Shown here piece after piece: positions 45,223 to 54,159 of a stretch of 64,000 bases of DNA (position 1 is the stretch's first letter; every line of letters starts with the position of its first letter). Both the position numbers and the translations under genes were made by a program. The notes under the pieces were generated by a model. It did no database searches and was not told where the DNA came from. It saw only the letters and a program-made list of their open reading frames with translations. The DNA lies in the NCBI GenBank assembly GCA_016742275.1, contig JACVCD010000003.1, forward strand, positions 241,130 to 305,129, written 5' to 3'. Source of the stretch: Gemmatimonadaceae bacterium. Lineage in GTDB: Bacteria; Gemmatimonadota; Gemmatimonadetes; Gemmatimonadales; Gemmatimonadaceae.

Positions 45223-46017
45223 CTACTTGGTCCCGGCCGAACTCTTGAGGTACAGGTTGAGGCTCCCGAAGCTCAGTTTCGACTTCATCTGGACCATCAT
45301 CCGGCGGCTGTCGTCGGTGATCCAGACCTCGGCCTTCCCGTTCTCGCTGAAAATGCCCTTGGTCTGGAACGTCGGCTGCAGTACGACCGTCTCGAAATCG
45401 CCGGCGGGGACCGACACCCGCTCCTTGCGCAGCACCCGGATGCGAACCGGATTCCCTTGCGCCTTGAAATAGCGCGAGAACTCGTAGGTGCGCCCCACTT
45501 CGAGCGGCAGCGTGCGCACGAAGTAGAGGAATGAGCCCTCGTCCAGCGGACTGGCCACCGTTGGCTCTTCTGGGCGATCACCCTCGCGCAGCATGCCGCG
45601 CTCCGGGAAGATCTCGTAGCGACGCTTCCGCTCGTAGTTGCCCTCGTCGACGTCCTGGTGGTAACGCAGTGAATTGAGCGTGACCACGTCAAACCAGGAC
45701 TCGTAGACGTCATTCACCCGGTAGAGCGGTATGCCGCCTTTGATGGTGAACACGGTGTGCCATGTCGGACGGCCACGCACTTCGGTGATTTCCTTCACCT
45801 CCATGCTGCCATTGCCAACCTTGAGCGAGCCGAACCGCACATCGTATTCGAGTCGTTCGCCGACATCGAATGGCACAGCGGCCGCGTCCGGAGGTAACCG
45901 ACGCGGCTGTGCAGCAGAGGATGTCGCCATAGCCTGCGCCGATGCCTCACGCGTGACCGGAGTCACGGTGAGGCCGAGCAGCAGACCGACGACCAACAGC
46001 CGAAACGGGCGTGACAT
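45223..46017 (-). CDS. DUF3108-domain exported protein
   Basis: 264 residues from the ATG at 46017, which begins a signal peptide (MSRPFRLLVVGLLLGLTVTP..ASAQA); starts at 46050 and 46077 are longer options. The beta-rich domain reads PFDVGERLEYDVRFGSLKVG, RPTWHTVFTIKGGIPLYRVN, ERKRRYEIFPERGMLREGD and VPAGDFETVVLQPTFQTKGI. This is the DUF3108 pattern of exported barrel-like proteins. Function is unknown; family members cluster with envelope and glycan genes. Its gene ends at a hairpin before rpsF. Confidence 0.82.
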   Translation of the reverse strand: MSRPFRLLVVGLLLGLTVTPVTREASAQAMATSSAAQPRRLPPDAAAVPFDVGERLEYDVRFGSLKVGNGSMEVKEITEVRGRPTWHTVFTIKGGIPLYRVNDVYESWFDVVTLNSLRYHQDVDEGNYERKRRYEIFPERGMLREGDRPEEPTVASPLDEGSFLYFVRTLPLEVGRTYEFSRYFKAQGNPVRIRVLRKERVSVPAGDFETVVLQPTFQTKGIFSENGKAEVWITDDSRRMMVQMKSKLSFGSLNLYLKSSAGTK

Positions 46018-46151
46018 GATGTGAACCACCAGTCGGAGGGGACGAGGCATACCGCACGTACCCCTGATCCCGCTCAAAAGTGTCGGTCTCGGCTCAACTG
46101 TTGACGGAGCGAGACCGTCCGACGGAATCAGATGATGAATTCGGTGCTGAC

Positions 46152-47252
46152 TCAGACGTTGAAACGGAACAACAGCACGTCGCCATCCTGCACGACGTAT
46201 TCCTTGCCTTCGGAGCGCACGACACCCTTTTCCTTGGCGCCCTTCCAGCCGCTGTGCGTCACGAAGTCTCCGAATGCCACTGTCTCTGCACGGATGAAGC
46301 CCTTCTCGAAATCCGTGTGAATGACGCCGGCAGCCTTGGGAGCCGTATCACCATGATGGATAGTCCAGGCTCGCACTTCCTGTTCACCGGCGGTGAAGTA
46401 CGTGTCGAGACCGAGCAGGGCATAGCCTGCGCGAATCAGGCGATCGAGTCCAGCCGACTCGATGCCGAGTGATGCGAGAAATTCCACGCGCTCATCGGCC
46501 GGGAGTTCAGCAAGCTCACTTTCGATCTTGGCTGAGAACGGCACGATCTGCGCATTCTCACCGCTGGCCGCGACCGCCGCACGCAATGCCTTGAGGTACT
46601 GACCTTCTTCACCGGAGAGCTCTTCATCTGTGACATTCGCCGCATACAACACGGGCTTGGCTGTGAGCAGCTGCAAACCGGCGAGCTGCGCCAACTGCTC
46701 CGCATCAAGACCCGCACGCCACAGCGGCTTACCCTCGGACAACGCGGCATTGGCCGCCTCGAGGGCCGGCAATTCCGCGAGTGCATCCTTGTCGTTCGAC
46801 TTGGCCGCGCGCTTCGTTTTGTCGAGTCGCTTCTCAACCTGACCGAGATCGGACAGCGCAAGTTCGAGCTCGATGATTTCCTTGTCGCGCGCCGGGTCAG
46901 GCTGCCCCATCACGTGCGTCACGTCTTCGTCGGCAAAGCAGCGAATGACATGCACGATGGCGTCGGTCTCGCGGATGTTCTGCAAGAACTTGTTGCCCAG
47001 GCCTTCGCCCTGTGATGCGCCCTTCACGAGACCGGCAATGTCAACGAACTGCACCACCGCTGGCACCGTGCGCTTGGGCTGCACGATTTCCGCCAGCTTG
47101 TCGAGACGTGTGTCCGGCACTTCCACCATGCCGACATTCGGCTCGACCGTGCAAAACGGATAATTCGCCGCTTCCGCCTTGGCTGCGGTGAGGGCATTGA
47201 AGAGGGTGGACTTGCCGACATTCGGCAGGCCAACGATACCGAGGCGAAGCAT
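46152..47252 (-). CDS. ychF: Ribosome-associated ATPase YchF
   Basis: 366 residues from the ATG at 47252, giving the canonical start MLRLGIVGLPNVGKSTLFNA; a longer frame to 47288 is not needed. Markers: KAEAANYPFCTVEPNVGMVE, FVDIAGLVKGASQGEGLGNK, a coiled insert, and the C-terminal TGS domain end RAETVAFGDFVTHSGW then EYVVQDGDVLLFRFNV. YchF is an Obg-family ATPase (NxxE instead of NKxD) that binds ribosomes. It is found alone here, in the minus-strand run upstream of the DUF3108 gene. Confidence 0.97.
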   Translation of the reverse strand: MLRLGIVGLPNVGKSTLFNALTAAKAEAANYPFCTVEPNVGMVEVPDTRLDKLAEIVQPKRTVPAVVQFVDIAGLVKGASQGEGLGNKFLQNIRETDAIVHVIRCFADEDVTHVMGQPDPARDKEIIELELALSDLGQVEKRLDKTKRAAKSNDKDALAELPALEAANAALSEGKPLWRAGLDAEQLAQLAGLQLLTAKPVLYAANVTDEELSGEEGQYLKALRAAVAASGENAQIVPFSAKIESELAELPADERVEFLASLGIESAGLDRLIRAGYALLGLDTYFTAGEQEVRAWTIHHGDTAPKAAGVIHTDFEKGFIRAETVAFGDFVTHSGWKGAKEKGVVRSEGKEYVVQDGDVLLFRFNV

Positions 47253-47382
47253 GCGTTCTATGGGATACGGGCGCGGCCGTCCGGCCACCCCCTATGTGCA
47301 GTTCACAACCTAGACCGGGGAAATGTAGCAGGGCGCGGAAATTTGATGGGACTGATTCCTGCCGGGCTGCCTATGCTGCCGG

Positions 47383-47748
47383 ATGCAGGATTTTCGGAAG
47401 CTTCGGGTGTGGCAAAGGGCGCAGGATCTGGCGGCCCAGATCCACTTGGCCACGGTATCGAGTACTCGCGTGGCTGGCGGACCGTGGCGGAGTCAGGTTC
47501 GTCGGGCCTCGGCGTCGATTGCCGCCAACATTGCTGAAGGCACCATGAAGGGGTCGCCGCGGCATTTTGCGCAGTTTCTGGAGATCTCCATTGGCTCGGC
47601 GTCGGAAACGGAGAGTCACCTGGATTTTTCCATACGCATTGGACTGCTAACACCGGAAGAGGCCGAGCCAATGATTCAAGAGGTTGTTGCCATTCGACGA
47701 ATGCTTGTCGCGTTGCGTCGTCGCGTTCTTGAAAGGGCCAGCCCCTGA
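47383..47748 (+). CDS. Four-helix-bundle protein (S23/IVS-type)
   Basis: 121 residues: MQDFRKLRVWQRAQDLAAQI opens with the family pattern F..L.VW..A..L. Next is RASASIAANIAEGTMKGSPR with the SIAxNIAEG motif, and FLEISIGSASETESHLDFSI. These small bundle proteins were first seen encoded in intervening sequences of 23S rRNA genes, but many genomes carry free-standing copies. This copy is not in rRNA. Its role is unknown. It is followed by a long perfect hairpin. Confidence 0.9.
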   Translation: MQDFRKLRVWQRAQDLAAQIHLATVSSTRVAGGPWRSQVRRASASIAANIAEGTMKGSPRHFAQFLEISIGSASETESHLDFSIRIGLLTPEEAEPMIQEVVAIRRMLVALRRRVLERASP

Positions 47749-47782
47749 CACCCACTTCTACTTCTTCACACTGTACACTGAA

Positions 47783-47818
47783 AACTCGGAACTGCAGTTA
47801 GAAAAGCAGTTCCGAGTT
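47783..47818. repeat. Intergenic inverted repeat (ACTCGGAACT family)
   Basis: The arms AACTCGGAACTGC (47783-47795) and GCAGTTCCGAGTT (47806-47818) are perfect 13-bp complements with a 10-nt loop, lying between two convergent genes. The 10-mer ACTCGGAACT recurs at 54055-54064. It may serve as a terminator, but lacks a clear T-run. Confidence 0.7.
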
Positions 47819-47853
47819 GCCAGTTATCAAGTTCAGAGTTGAAGTGGGCGTTA

Positions 47854-49599
47854 CTACTGCTTGCAGCTCCCCCTCGGATCCAACTTCACTCCATCCACCG
47901 TTGGCCTCGTCGCCCGATTCCCGACTTCCAGCGTGATATCCGCAATCAGACGTGTCACACGCTGCATGTGCGGGTAATCGATGTACTGCGGCTCGTCGGT
48001 GAGCTGATGGTATGCCGAGTGCCCGCCGGTGGTGAAGAACGTCACCGGAATGCCCCACTTCGCGTACTCGTAGTGATCGCTGCGGCAGTAGATGTTCATC
48101 GGATGACCGTTGGCATCCATCGCATAGTCGAACGAGAAGTTGTGCTTCTTGTCCTTGTTCACGCGCTCCACCAGATCGCCGAGCTCCGTCGACAGGCGAC
48201 GCGAGCCGACGAGTTGCAGATAGTCCGGGCCGCCATGCAGTGGCTTGCCGTCGGGCCCCGCGCCCGTCACGTCGGTCGTGCTGCCGCGTCCCACCATGTC
48301 CACGTTGAGCTGCGCCACGATGGAATCGCGCGGCACCGTGGGATGCTCCGTGTAGAACGCCGAACCCCACAGCCCCTTCTCTTCACCAGCGTGCCATACA
48401 AACAGGGTGCTGCGCTTGGGCTTCGTCTTGAGTGACGACAGATACTCCGCGATTTCCTGCACGGCGACGGTGCCTGAACCATCGTCGTCGGCGCCATTGA
48501 AGATCGAGTCGCGACGCGTCGGCTGGGTCTTGCGGCGCTCCGCCAACTCTGCATTGATCTCGGCGAACTGCTCCGGCGTGCCGAACTTGTCGCTGTCTTC
48601 CGCACCACCCGGACGCACGATGCGATTGAACACGAGAATCGAATCGTGATCCATTCCTCGAGGCGTCGTGCCGACGTGATCGCTGTGCGCGCCAACCGCT
48701 ACGTACTGATTCTTGAGCTTGGGATCGCTGCCTTCGAGGAGGGCAACGACATTGCGGGCGGGGAAGGCTGGAGCCGTCACGCTTACTACAGCCTTCACAT
48801 TGAGCTTCGCGCCTACATCTCCTTCCGTCAGGAGGCGCGCACTCTTGCCAAACATGAGGAGTGCGGTCGAGTCAGAGACCCACAAGCGACCATCGCTCGG
48901 GACCGAGTCATCAACAACGGCCAGCCCACTCTGAAGGAAGAAGCCCAGGAAGCCGCGTGCCTGCGGGGGGAGAATGAACAGCAGTCCCGCGGAACCGGCG
49001 GGGCGTTCCACACGTCCCTCGCGCGCCTGCGCAAAGTTTTCGTTGGACGTGATTGTGTAGGCCACGACGCGACCGCGCGCCTGATCCGCACTGATGGCTG
49101 TGGCACTCGCGGTGCTCAACGGACCGGCAAAGACGACTTCTGCATCATTGGTGGTGATGGACTCCATGCCGCTAAATGCCCAACCACTGCCAAGAGGCAC
49201 ATTCGTGCCACCGGACACGAACGACGAGAGACGATCCACTCGGCGCGACTTGAGCGGGAGCGTTTGGAAATAGGTCCCGTTCTCCCCCGCCGGCTTGAGC
49301 CCCATGCGCTTGGCTTCTGCCGCAAGATACTCCGTCGCCTTGAAGTGGCCTTCCGTTCCCACATCACGCCCGCCGAGTGAATCGTCGGCGTAGATGTAGA
49401 GACGCGTCATCAGATCCTGCGTCGTGATCGCACTGCTCGTAGGACGCGGCTCGTGCTTGAGTGGCAGAACAGCGCGATTGGCGCCGGTCTGCACCTGCTG
49501 TGTCTTCGGTACGTCCTGCGCGAGCAGCGGGGCGGAGCCGATCAGCAGGGAAGCGGACATCAAGCGCGGCATCACGCCGCGCGCAGAAAAAGCCTTCAT
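47854..49599 (-). CDS. M28-family metallopeptidase with PA-type insert, exported
   Basis: 581 residues from the ATG at 49599 (MKAFSARGVMPRLMSASLLI), which begins a signal peptide ending APLLAQD and overlaps the upstream stop as ATGA. The PA-like insert lies at about 150-270 (VEVVFAGPLS-type strands and FILPPQARGFLGFFLQS). The zinc sites are VAVGAHSDHVGTT (His/Asp; the usual Tyr of AHYDH is Ser), FNGADDDGSGTVAVQEIAEY, and LFVWHAGEEKGLWGSAFYTE with the catalytic Glu. Such enzymes are aminopeptidases that cut peptides outside the cytoplasm. It is coupled to the BNR lipoprotein gene. Confidence 0.88.
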   Translation of the reverse strand: MKAFSARGVMPRLMSASLLIGSAPLLAQDVPKTQQVQTGANRAVLPLKHEPRPTSSAITTQDLMTRLYIYADDSLGGRDVGTEGHFKATEYLAAEAKRMGLKPAGENGTYFQTLPLKSRRVDRLSSFVSGGTNVPLGSGWAFSGMESITTNDAEVVFAGPLSTASATAISADQARGRVVAYTITSNENFAQAREGRVERPAGSAGLLFILPPQARGFLGFFLQSGLAVVDDSVPSDGRLWVSDSTALLMFGKSARLLTEGDVGAKLNVKAVVSVTAPAFPARNVVALLEGSDPKLKNQYVAVGAHSDHVGTTPRGMDHDSILVFNRIVRPGGAEDSDKFGTPEQFAEINAELAERRKTQPTRRDSIFNGADDDGSGTVAVQEIAEYLSSLKTKPKRSTLFVWHAGEEKGLWGSAFYTEHPTVPRDSIVAQLNVDMVGRGSTTDVTGAGPDGKPLHGGPDYLQLVGSRRLSTELGDLVERVNKDKKHNFSFDYAMDANGHPMNIYCRSDHYEYAKWGIPVTFFTTGGHSAYHQLTDEPQYIDYPHMQRVTRLIADITLEVGNRATRPTVDGVKLDPRGSCKQ

Positions 49600-50864
49600 C
49601 GGGATGTTTCTGAAGTGAATGGAATGCGAACCAGATGCACCTGCAACGACGGCTTCACCGTCGTCCATGCTGCGACGAGTCCGTCACGTGTTGCGACGAG
49701 ACGCGGGAAGCCACTTTGACGCGCGCTTGATGTACGAGCCAACGCCAGGGGTGCTCCCATGGTCGAGCCAGCGGAATCGAATCGCACGCGACGCACCATC
49801 ACCTCCGACGTATCCGCGCCTCGCTGTTCGAGCCACGACACGACCGGCTGCCCATCAGGAGCGAGTTCAACATCGACGCGACCCATGGGATTACCCTCAT
49901 CCACCCGCACGGGTTCACCGAAGGTGGCGCCGCCGTCGACCGAGCGCGCGAGGCGCACACGGGCACTGTCGTTCGGCGCCGCAAACCACGCCACCACCAC
50001 CGTATCGCCGCGCGATGCCGCCTGAGGGCCATTCACCGGGCAGCCGGGGTAGTGCCAGTTGTCCGCCGCAACGATGGTCGGCTCTGTCCAGCCACTCGCC
50101 GTCCGCCGCGTAATGGCGATATCGCGGATCTCTTCGGCCGTGCGATCACGATAGACCACGACGCGGCCATTGCCCGTCACGGCCGTTCCGGTCTGGCAAC
50201 AGTCGCACGCGCGCGCATCGAGCAACGCTTCATCGCGCATGGAACCATCGGCGCGAATGACTGCACTGCGAATGGTCATCTCGCGTGCCGAGTCGGGCAT
50301 CGCGCTCTTGCGACCATCGAGCCACACAAGTCCGACTTCGTCCTGTCCTTCGGTCCACAGCGACACGAAACCATGTTCGGCCGCCAAACCGTCAGTGTGT
50401 GGCGTGATAGGCGCACTCCACGTGCGGCCTTCATCGCGTGATCGCACGACACGCACACCGTACGCGTATTTGCCACCACCTTCGCGCTCGAGCCAGTGCG
50501 CCACCAGATCGCCGTTGGGCAGCACGGCAACACTCGGAAAGTCGGCCCAGTTCACGAACAGCGGACGCTGCATCGCTACGGTGCGCACGGAGTCCCACGA
50601 ACTCCCATTCTGCCGCGCAACACGCACCTGCACCGAAGAATCGCTAAGACGCTCGGTCCACGACATCCACACCTGCCCACGCGAGTCGAGCGTGAGATGG
50701 GGCGTGTTGCGGGCCATCACGTTCGAATCGGCCGGGGGCGCCTCGAGGGCGACCGGCGTGCCGAGTTCCAGATTGGACGCCGGTGTGGAATTGGGGGCAC
50801 CGTCGCAGGCCGCAAGACTGGCCAACGCCAGCAGAGCCATCGATATCTTTGTAGGTTCGCGCAT
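49596..50864 (-). CDS. BNR-repeat (sialidase-like) lipoprotein
   Basis: 422 residues from the ATG at 50864 (MREPTKISMALLALASLAAC), giving a lipobox LAAC at about residues 17-20. The body has sialidase-type Asp boxes, RSRDEGRTWSAPIT and RSVDGGATFGEPVR (SxDxGxTW/F), in a six-bladed propeller. A CDCCQTGTAV cysteine cluster near residue 217 is unusual. The catalytic Arg triad of true sialidases is not convincingly seen, so it may be a glycan-binding or BNR protein rather than an enzyme. Its start lies 58 bp from the divergent M28 gene at 50923. Confidence 0.75.
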   Translation of the reverse strand: MREPTKISMALLALASLAACDGAPNSTPASNLELGTPVALEAPPADSNVMARNTPHLTLDSRGQVWMSWTERLSDSSVQVRVARQNGSSWDSVRTVAMQRPLFVNWADFPSVAVLPNGDLVAHWLEREGGGKYAYGVRVVRSRDEGRTWSAPITPHTDGLAAEHGFVSLWTEGQDEVGLVWLDGRKSAMPDSAREMTIRSAVIRADGSMRDEALLDARACDCCQTGTAVTGNGRVVVYRDRTAEEIRDIAITRRTASGWTEPTIVAADNWHYPGCPVNGPQAASRGDTVVVAWFAAPNDSARVRLARSVDGGATFGEPVRVDEGNPMGRVDVELAPDGQPVVSWLEQRGADTSEVMVRRVRFDSAGSTMGAPLALARTSSARQSGFPRLVATRDGLVAAWTTVKPSLQVHLVRIPFTSETSR

Positions 50865-50922
50865 CCTCGAAAGCTGTCCTTCGGGCCGCCCCTCGGTAAC
50901 TCCCTCCAGCCTCCACTCTGTC

Positions 50923-52563
50923 ATGTCCGTGACTTTCTCCGGTGCAGCGCCGCGCGCTGCCCGCTACCTCGGCCTCCTGTCCCTTGCGCTTGGCGCAGGA
51001 GCCGCGAGTGCGCAGACCGCGGGCACGTTCCCGAGCCCTGACCCCACACTCTCGCGTATCTGGTCCATGGGTATGGACAGTTCGCAGGTGCAGCGTCTCG
51101 GCCAGGTGCTGCTCGACTCGCTCGGCCCCCGCCTGACCGGCACGGCCCGCCAGAAGATGGCCAACGACTGGCTACTGTCGCTTTACAAGCAGTGGGGCGC
51201 GGAAGGCCGCAATGAACAGATCGGCACCTGGCGCGGTTGGCGTCGTGGGCACTCGCACATCGATCTCATCGAACCGCGTGTGCGTTCACTGGAAGGCACC
51301 ATGCTCGCCTGGAGTCCTGGCACCAAGAGCAAGGATGTCACCGCCAACACGGTCATCCTGCCGCGCTTTGCCGACAGCACGGAGTTCGTGAAGTGGTTGC
51401 CGCAGGCCAAGGGCAAGTTCGTACTCGTATCGGCTCCACAGCCCACCTGCCGTCCGACTGAGAATTGGACCACCCACGCCACGCCAGCCAGCAAGGCACG
51501 CATGGACAGCCTGCGCGCTGAAGTGGGACGCGAATGGGGCGGCACCAGTGTGCGCGGTACCGGTTACAGCAACGCACTCGGCACGGGTAGCCTCGGTGTG
51601 CGTCTCGAAGAAGGCGGTGTGGCCGGTGTGATTTCGTCGCGCCCCAAGAACGCGTGGGGCACCATCGACGTATTCGAGAGCTACAACACCAAGGCTCCGG
51701 CTATTGCACTCTCGTGCGAAGACTACGGCCTCGTGTTCCGTCTGACTGAGAACAATCAGGCGCCCAAGATGCGTCTCAATCTCGATGCCGACGTGCTGGG
51801 TGAGCAGCCCATCTTCAATACGATTGGCATGCTCAAGGGCACCGAAAAGCCGGATGAATACGTTGTGCTGTCTGCGCACTTCGATTCATTCGACGGCGGT
51901 AGTGGTGCGACCGACAACGGTACGGGCTCGCTCACCATGCTTGAAGCGTTCCGTCTGCTTGCGAAGGCCTACCCGAAGCCCAAGCGCACCATTCTCGTAG
52001 GCCATTGGACGGCAGAAGAGCATGGTCTCGTCGGTTCACGTGCGTTCTCGGAAGACCACCCCGAAGTGGTGGCCGGTCTTCAGGCCCTCTTCAACCAGGA
52101 CAACGGCACCGGTCGCATTCAGGGTGTGAATGCAGGCGGTCTGCCGAATGCTGGTGTGCATCTCCGTGAGTGGCTGGGCAAGTTGCCGACGGAAGTGTCG
52201 AGTGGTCTCACGCCGCGCATTCCGGGTTCGCCGAGCGGTGGTGGCAGTGACGATGCCAGCTTTGCCTGCCACGGCGCGCCGGCGTTTGGTCTGGGCGGTG
52301 TGAGCTGGGACTACGGCACGTATACCTGGCACACCAACCGTGACACCTACGACAAGGTCGTGTTTGATGACCTCAAGCACAACGCGACCGTCGTGGCCAT
52401 GTTGGCGTACCTTGCCAGCGAAGACCCGACCAAGATCACGCGCGAGCGTGCGACGGCCGCGGAAATGGCACCGCGGGGAGGGCAGGGGGCCGCAGGTGGT
52501 GGCACCTTCGCATGGCCCACGTGCCAGAAGGCGCCACGGAAGACGAATCCGCGTTTGCGCTAA
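50923..52563 (+). CDS. M28-family metallopeptidase, exported
   Basis: 546 residues from the ATG at 50923; the open frame extends upstream to 50170, but that part is antisense to the BNR gene. A signal peptide is clear (GLLSLALGAGAASAQTAG). A PA-like region (about 150-260) is followed by zinc sites VLSAHFDSFDGGSGATDNGT and GHWTAEEHGLVGSRAFSEDH (EE pair with catalytic Glu), then FNQDNGTGRIQGVNAG and the late His in YTWHTNRDTYDKVV. It differs from the minus-strand M28 gene in most of its length. It faces the BNR lipoprotein gene across a short shared promoter region. Confidence 0.9.
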   Translation: MSVTFSGAAPRAARYLGLLSLALGAGAASAQTAGTFPSPDPTLSRIWSMGMDSSQVQRLGQVLLDSLGPRLTGTARQKMANDWLLSLYKQWGAEGRNEQIGTWRGWRRGHSHIDLIEPRVRSLEGTMLAWSPGTKSKDVTANTVILPRFADSTEFVKWLPQAKGKFVLVSAPQPTCRPTENWTTHATPASKARMDSLRAEVGREWGGTSVRGTGYSNALGTGSLGVRLEEGGVAGVISSRPKNAWGTIDVFESYNTKAPAIALSCEDYGLVFRLTENNQAPKMRLNLDADVLGEQPIFNTIGMLKGTEKPDEYVVLSAHFDSFDGGSGATDNGTGSLTMLEAFRLLAKAYPKPKRTILVGHWTAEEHGLVGSRAFSEDHPEVVAGLQALFNQDNGTGRIQGVNAGGLPNAGVHLREWLGKLPTEVSSGLTPRIPGSPSGGGSDDASFACHGAPAFGLGGVSWDYGTYTWHTNRDTYDKVVFDDLKHNATVVAMLAYLASEDPTKITRERATAAEMAPRGGQGAAGGGTFAWPTCQKAPRKTNPRLR

Positions 52564-52594
52564 TCCGGCATCAGCGCAGCATCACTGAAAAGGA

Positions 52595-52632
52595 ATCGGG
52601 TCCGTCGCATGTGCGGCGGACCCGATGTGCTT
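52595..52632. terminator. Bidirectional intrinsic terminator between pepM28 and pth
   Basis: ATCGGGTCCGTCGCA (52595-52609) pairs with TGCGGCGGACCCGAT (52612-52626) with one G-T wobble and a 2-nt loop. GTGCTTTG follows on plus, and TTCC follows on minus, so it suits the two convergent genes. Confidence 0.8.
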
Positions 52633-52644
52633 TGATGATGCGTA

Positions 52645-53217
52645 CTAGCGCCCCATCGTCGATACTGCCTTCTCTGTTCCCTCGGCGATCCACAGCTCGA
52701 TCGCTGTTGTCATGCGACCAAATTGCTCTTCGACCAATTCACGCTCATCGCGTGGCATGGTGTGCAAAACAAAATCCGCGAGATCGCCGATCTGACGTCG
52801 CTCGTCGACGGGCTTGATACCAATGCGTAGCCGCGGATACGTGGCCGACTTGAGATGGGCTTCGATGCTCTTGAGTCCATTGTGGCCACCCGGACTTCCT
52901 GCGGCACGCAAACGATACTCGCCTGCTGGCACCGCGACTTCATCGACTACGACCATCAAATCCTGGGCCGCACTCCAGCCTTCACGCTTGAGATAGGGGC
53001 GCAGAATTTCGCCGCTCTTGTTCATGTAGGTCTGCGGCTTCACCAGCTTGACCTTCTTTGTGCCGACGAGACCCGTGGTGCTCACGGCATCACCATCCTT
53101 GCGCCACGGTTCGAAATACCAGCGCGCGGCAAGGTGATCGACGAGCCACCAACCGACATTGTGTCGGGTCTGTTCGTACTCGCGCCCGGGATTACCCAGG
53201 CCAACAATGACTTTCAT
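52645..53217 (-). CDS. pth: Peptidyl-tRNA hydrolase
   Basis: 190 residues from the ATG at 53217 (MKVIVGLGNPGREYEQTRHN), with the active-site His in TRHNVGWW. Other landmarks are VKLVKPQTYMNKSGEILRPY, VVVDEVAVPAGEYRLRAAGS and GGHNGLKSIEAHLKSATYPR. It frees tRNA from peptidyl-tRNA. The usual VDD triad Asp is VDEVAVP here, with E in place of the first D of DDxDLP; catalysis may still be normal. It is downstream of rplY. Confidence 0.95.
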   Translation of the reverse strand: MKVIVGLGNPGREYEQTRHNVGWWLVDHLAARWYFEPWRKDGDAVSTTGLVGTKKVKLVKPQTYMNKSGEILRPYLKREGWSAAQDLMVVVDEVAVPAGEYRLRAAGSPGGHNGLKSIEAHLKSATYPRLRIGIKPVDERRQIGDLADFVLHTMPRDERELVEEQFGRMTTAIELWIAEGTEKAVSTMGR

Positions 53218-53235
53218 ACGCAGGGGAAGACGAGC

Positions 53236-53289
53236 GGGGCGCGGAATGCGCCAGCGTGGGGTGACCATGCCGAACGGACTCCGCGCCCC
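53236..53289 (-). terminator. GC-rich inverted repeat between rplY and pth
   Basis: TCCGCGCCCC (53280-53289) pairs with GGGGCGCGGA (53236-53245) over 10 bp with a 34-nt loop. It spans the gap before the pth start and may limit or pace readthrough; there is no T-run. Confidence 0.4.
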
Positions 53290-53327
53290 GCCAGTTGTTC
53301 AGTCGAGCGAATGCGATCGCGTGACGA

Positions 53328-53954
53328 TTACTTCTCGTCGTCCGGCTTCGCCTTGCGGATCAGCTCGGGCTCGGCCGCATCAGCGGCATCGGCCTGCACC
53401 TTCGGCGGCGCCACGACGCACACCGTCGAACCCGCATCGTCCATGACCTTGATGCCAGCGGGCAACGTGAGGTCGGACACGTGCAGCGACTTGCCAAGCT
53501 TCACACCCGACACGTCCACATCGATGTGATTCGGGATGTTGCTCGGATCAGCCTGGATGGTGAGTTCGTGCATGATCTGGTCGAGGATACCACCCTCGAG
53601 ACGCACACCTTCCGGCGTGCCGACGTACACGATCGGGCACTTCACCGTCACCGTCTCACCAGCCACGAGTTCCTGGAAATCGATATGCAGGATCGTGCGC
53701 TTGAACGGGTGGCGCTGGATTTCGCGAATGAGCGTACGGGCCGTCTTGCCGTCGATCGACAGCTCGATAACCGTGCTGCTCACCGGGATGGTCTTCACGA
53801 GCTTCTCGGTCTCACGCGAGTTGAGCACGAGCGACTGCGGCTCGCGGTTGTGACCGTAGATGACGGCGGGAATGCTGCCGGCCTGACGAATCTTGCGCGC
53901 GGCACCCTTGCCAGTCTCGGCGCGGGCGCTGGCATTCAGCGTGGCGTTAGCCAT
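53328..53954 (-). CDS. rplY: 50S ribosomal protein L25 (CTC/TL5 type)
   Basis: 208 residues from the ATG at 53954 (MANATLNASARAETGKGAAR). The N-terminal L25 domain has AGSIPAVIYGHNREPQSLVL and FKRTILHIDFQELVAGETV. The C-terminal TL5-type domain has GTPEGVRLEGGILDQIMHEL and the tail LIRKAKPDDEK. It binds 5S rRNA. It follows prs with a ~205-nt gap full of inverted repeats, and it precedes pth; prs-rplY-pth is a common bacterial order. Confidence 0.96.
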   Translation of the reverse strand: MANATLNASARAETGKGAARKIRQAGSIPAVIYGHNREPQSLVLNSRETEKLVKTIPVSSTVIELSIDGKTARTLIREIQRHPFKRTILHIDFQELVAGETVTVKCPIVYVGTPEGVRLEGGILDQIMHELTIQADPSNIPNHIDVDVSGVKLGKSLHVSDLTLPAGIKVMDDAGSTVCVVAPPKVQADAADAAEPELIRKAKPDDEK

Positions 53955-54047
53955 GGAAACCTCGGAATTGATGTGGTTCGGCAGTAACCCGAAGTGGTCG
54001 TGCCGGCCGATCCTGCGTACAACACCTGCGTTCCAGCATCGAGTGCA

Positions 54048-54148
54048 ACTCAATACTCGGAACTTTTCACTCAATACTCAAAACTGAACGGTTCTGAGTA
54101 TTGAGCTGGAGTATCGGGTAGCGAGTGGTTCCTCGTATTCCCGATACT
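54048..54148. repeat. Intergenic repeat cluster between prs and rplY
   Basis: The direct repeat ACTCAATACTC occurs at 54048-54058 and 54069-54079. CTCAATACTCA (54070-54080) pairs with TGAGTATTGAG (54095-54105). AGTATCGGG (54110-54118) pairs with CCCGATACT (54140-54148), extended inside by CGAG (54122-54125) / CTCG (54132-54135). ACTCGGAACT at 54055-54064 is shared with the hairpin at 47783. The set can form two stable hairpins in the prs-rplY transcript. Confidence 0.7.
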
Positions 54149-54159
54149 TCCCTGAGAAA

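Noticed and set aside
47383..47748. Possible rRNA intervening-sequence element because of the S23-like protein
   Set aside because: No rRNA sequence surrounds it; free-standing copies are common.
50170..50922. N-terminal extension of the plus-strand M28 frame
   Set aside because: Antisense to the BNR lipoprotein gene; the true start at 50923 opens a signal peptide.
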